Positions 62,216-64,000 of a DNA stretch of 64,000 nt are shown piece after piece. The notes beneath the pieces were generated by a model that made no database searches, was not told the origin of the DNA, and saw nothing but the letters and a program-made list of their open reading frames with translations. The translations under genes and the position numbers were made by a program. Location of the stretch: assembly GCF_905397375.1 (NCBI RefSeq), contig NZ_CAJPVG010000003.1:342625-406624 (forward strand), written 5' to 3'. Source of the DNA: Ralstonia mannitolilytica (lineage in GTDB: Bacteria; Pseudomonadota; Gammaproteobacteria; Burkholderiales; Burkholderiaceae). Position 1 is the first letter of the stretch; the number at the start of each line of letters is the position of its first letter.

Positions 62216-63271
62216 TTATGCGGCAACCGCCCCTTCGCCGGACTCCGCCCCGCGCCGCAGATGGCTGCGCGCCTCATCGAACAGCGCGTGGGCATCGGCC
62301 AGCGTCTTCACGCGGCCGAGCGCCTTGGCATCCGACAGCACGCGCCGCCAGCCGCGCGCACCGGCCACACCGCGGTACAGGCCGAGCATGTGCCGCACCG
62401 CAGCGCCGGCATAGCCACCCCGCTGCACCCAGCGGCCGACGTAGGCAATCATGGCGTCTTCGACATCGGCGCGCGTGAGCGCTTCGGTATCGGCACCGTA
62501 GTAGCGCGCATCGAACGCGGCCATGAGGTACGGATGGTGATACGCCTCGCGGCCGATCATCACGCCGTCGACCTGCGCGAGATGCGCGTCGATCTGCTCC
62601 AGCGTCTGCACGCCGCCGTTGAGCAGGATTTCCAGGTGCGGGAAGTCGCGCTTGAGCTGGTAGACGACCTCGTAGCGCAGCGGCGGGATCTCGCGGTTCT
62701 CCTTCGGGCTCAGTCCCTTGAGGATGGCATTGCGCGCGTGGACGATGAAGGTCTCGCAGCCGGCTTCGGCGACCGTGCCGACGAAGTCGCGCACGAAGTC
62801 GTACGTCTCGATCGCATCGATGCCGATGCGGTGCTTGACCGTGACCGGTATCGACACCGCATCGCGCATCGCCTTCACGCCCTCGGCAACGAGCTTGGGC
62901 TCGGCCATCAGGCACGCACCGAACGCGCCGCGCTGCACCCGCTCGGACGGGCATCCGCAGTTGAGGTTGATCTCCTTGTAGCCCCACTGCTGGCCGAGGC
63001 GGGCGGCCTGAGCGAGGTCGTCCGGCTCGCTGCCGCCGAGCTGCAGCGCCACGGGGTGCTCCGCCTCGTCGAAATCGAGGTGGCGCGGCACATCACCGTG
63101 GAGCAGCGCGCCGGTGGTCACCATTTCCGTATAGAGCCAGGTGTGCTTTGAGATCTGGCGGTGGAAATAGCGGCAATGGCGATCGGTCCAGTCCATCATC
63201 GGCGCCACACTGATCCGCCTCGGCGTTGATTTCACAGGATTTTTGTTCAAATTCAAGCGTTTACACTCCAT
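62216..63271 (-). CDS. dusA: tRNA-dihydrouridine(20/20a) synthase
   Basis: 351-residue FMN enzyme reducing U20/U20a in tRNA. SVAPMMDWTDRHCRYFHRQI, VALQLGGSEPDDLAQAARLG and INLNCGCPSERVQRGAFGAC with catalytic Cys107 are classic DusA. I used the ATG at 63269-63271, preceded by AGG at 5 nt; an ATG at 63292 is in frame. The 5' end of dusA is a known attB for tyrosine integrases, and an integrase remnant begins 103 bp away in the opposite direction. Confidence 0.94.
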   Translation of the reverse strand: MECKRLNLNKNPVKSTPRRISVAPMMDWTDRHCRYFHRQISKHTWLYTEMVTTGALLHGDVPRHLDFDEAEHPVALQLGGSEPDDLAQAARLGQQWGYKEINLNCGCPSERVQRGAFGACLMAEPKLVAEGVKAMRDAVSIPVTVKHRIGIDAIETYDFVRDFVGTVAEAGCETFIVHARNAILKGLSPKENREIPPLRYEVVYQLKRDFPHLEILLNGGVQTLEQIDAHLAQVDGVMIGREAYHHPYLMAAFDARYYGADTEALTRADVEDAMIAYVGRWVQRGGYAGAAVRHMLGLYRGVAGARGWRRVLSDAKALGRVKTLADAHALFDEARSHLRRGAESGEGAVAA

Positions 63272-63324
63272 CTTAACCTGTGTGATTGCCATCCGTTTGC
63301 TGCCATTTTTGCTCGTTTTAACCC

Positions 63325-63369
63325 GCCAGTGCTACGATGTAGCACCAAATTCTCGCGCGTAGCACTGGC
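63325..63369. repeat. inverted repeats between dusA and the integrase
   Basis: Perfect 11-bp arms gccagtgctac (63325-63335) and gtagcactggc (63359-63369), with a third partial copy gtagcac (63339-63345) that itself pairs with the first arm. Located directly before the integrase ATG; candidate arm-type integrase sites or operator. Confidence 0.7.
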
Positions 63370-63373
63370 CCAA

Positions 63374-63890
63374 ATGGGCACGATCACTGAGAGAAAACGC
63401 AGGGGCGGGAGTATAGGGTACACAGCGCAGATCCGCCTGAAGGAAAGGGGCGTGGTCGTGTATACGGAGGCAAAGACGTTTGATCGGGCCCAAGCCGCCA
63501 GCGCGTGGCTCAAGAAACGAGAGAAAGAGCTTGCGCAGCCTGGGGCGCGCGAAACAGCCAAAGAGGAAGACCCCCTGCTTTCGAGGTAATTGACCGCTAC
63601 ATCCGTGAGTCCAGCCGCAAGCTCGGCCGCACCAAAGAGCAGGTGCTTGGCGCGATCAAGAGAGCACCTATTGCAAGCATGCGCTGCAGCCAAATCGCCA
63701 GCCCGCACTATGTTAGCTTTGGCCAAAGCCTCAAAGTACAGCCCCAGACGGTCGAAAACTACATGTCACACCTGAGCGCTGTGGTGACCCTAGCCCGCCC
63801 GGCGTGGGGCTACCCGTTGGATGCGACCGCCTTGGCCGATGCGCGCATCGTCCTCAAGAAGCTTGGCAAAACCAGCAAGTCGAGGCAGCG
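63374..63890 (+). pseudogene. disrupted tyrosine integrase (dusA-type island)
   Basis: The first frame from ATG 63374 encodes the N-terminal arm-binding region (MGTITERKRRGGSIGYTAQI, VYTEAKTFDRAQAASAWLKK) and stops at 63587-63589. Homology resumes one frame over from about 63577: VIDRYIRESSRKLGRTKEQV, IASMRCSQIASPHYVSFGQS, KVQPQTVENYMSHLSAVVTL, ARPAWGYPLDATALADARIV. A single-base loss near 63575-63588 would explain it. At about 63890 the sequence leaves the family just after KTSKSRQR, where an insertion sequence end begins; the catalytic domain is therefore absent from the window. Confidence 0.85.
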
Positions 63891-64000
63891 GGGAGTGTCA
63901 GGATTTCCGTGTTCAAGGCGGAGTTGAGAATCACACGGACGGTCGAACGAATCGATCGGCGTAGAGGATAGCGAACTGGTTCATCGCCTGCTTCCAATCA
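63891..64000 (-). mobile_element. end of a probable IS256-family insertion sequence, partial
   Basis: gggagtgtcaggatttccgt from 63891 resembles IS256-group terminal repeats (G-rich, GTCAGGA-ATTT-type), and just inside lies the 3' end of a transposase gene on the minus strand. The element continues past the window. It interrupts the integrase gene. Family call is from memory of family patterns, not a search. Confidence 0.55.
63931..64000 (-). CDS. transposase, IS256-like, C-terminal end only
   Basis: The last 22 codons of a minus-strand gene are visible: DWKQAMNQFAILYADRFVRP then SV and TGA (complement at 63931-63933). The Trp...Asn-Gln-Phe-Ala-Ile...Arg pattern is that of the C-terminus of Mutator/IS256 transposases. 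Stop lies 40 bp inside the inferred element end, as usual. Confidence 0.55.
   Translation of the reverse strand, partial: DWKQAMNQFAILYADRFVRPSV

Overview
The window reads as a chromosomal segment of a betaproteobacterium of the Burkholderiales, most likely Ralstonia (R. pickettii / R. insidiosa type) or a very close relative. The basis is the high GC content, the rpsF-priB-rpsR-rplI-dnaB order, the 3-hydroxybutyrate-oligomer hydrolase, the sulfate/sulfonate locus ending in cysB, and the split-arnA lipid A aminoarabinose operon. This is a judgement from gene content and protein sequence; no database search was possible.

Layout. 1-577: the start of a DHA2-type MFS efflux protein that runs off the left edge. 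661-7348: glyoxylate shunt region with aceB (malate synthase), a HAD dehalogenase, a LysR regulator, a UspA protein, a 51-codon-class small gene and aceA (isocitrate lyase). 7349-10048: a three-gene unit (GGCT-like, RraA-like, ThDP-dependent decarboxylase/synthase-like). 10126-12518: a LytTR two-component system with a 2TM protein. 12651-25395: a 14-gene minus-strand sulfur region (sbp, ssuE, two ssuA paralogues, ssuD, ssuC, ssuB, a Mop protein, a degenerate EAL protein, an RBBP9-like hydrolase, cysT, cysW, cysA, cysB). 25675-30612: clpB with a heat-shock promoter, then the 3HB-oligomer hydrolase.

30769-38044: crcB, moaE, moaD, moeA (molybdenum cofactor), a uracil-DNA glycosylase-family protein, thrC, hom and alaA, all on the minus strand. 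38335-45983: a plus-strand run from a DUF498 protein through arnT, arnE/F, arnB, arnC, two separate arnA halves and arnD, which together make and transfer 4-amino-4-deoxy-L-arabinose to lipid A (the basis of intrinsic polymyxin resistance in this group). 46078-51856: bcp, a PIN-PhoH protein, a secreted small protein, an NlpC/P60 lipoprotein, and a Pit phosphate transporter with its DUF47 partner. 52006-57943: dnaB, rplI, rpsR, priB, rpsF, an asparaginase, fpr and lexA (two tandem perfect SOS boxes).

57944-64000 is the most accessory part. After lexA there is a small gene and two tandem, architecturally matching short elements that each look like a ~62-nt small RNA with its own -10 box and Rho-independent terminator. 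Then come a cupin, a secreted M20 peptidase and a DUF4440 protein, followed by a decayed stretch holding the 3' end of an SDR gene and a piece of a DUF4863 gene, tRNA-His, and dusA. Immediately beside the dusA 5' end sits a frameshifted tyrosine integrase, itself cut off by what looks like an IS256-family insertion sequence that leaves the window. dusA is a known integration target, so this is probably the edge of a degraded genomic island.
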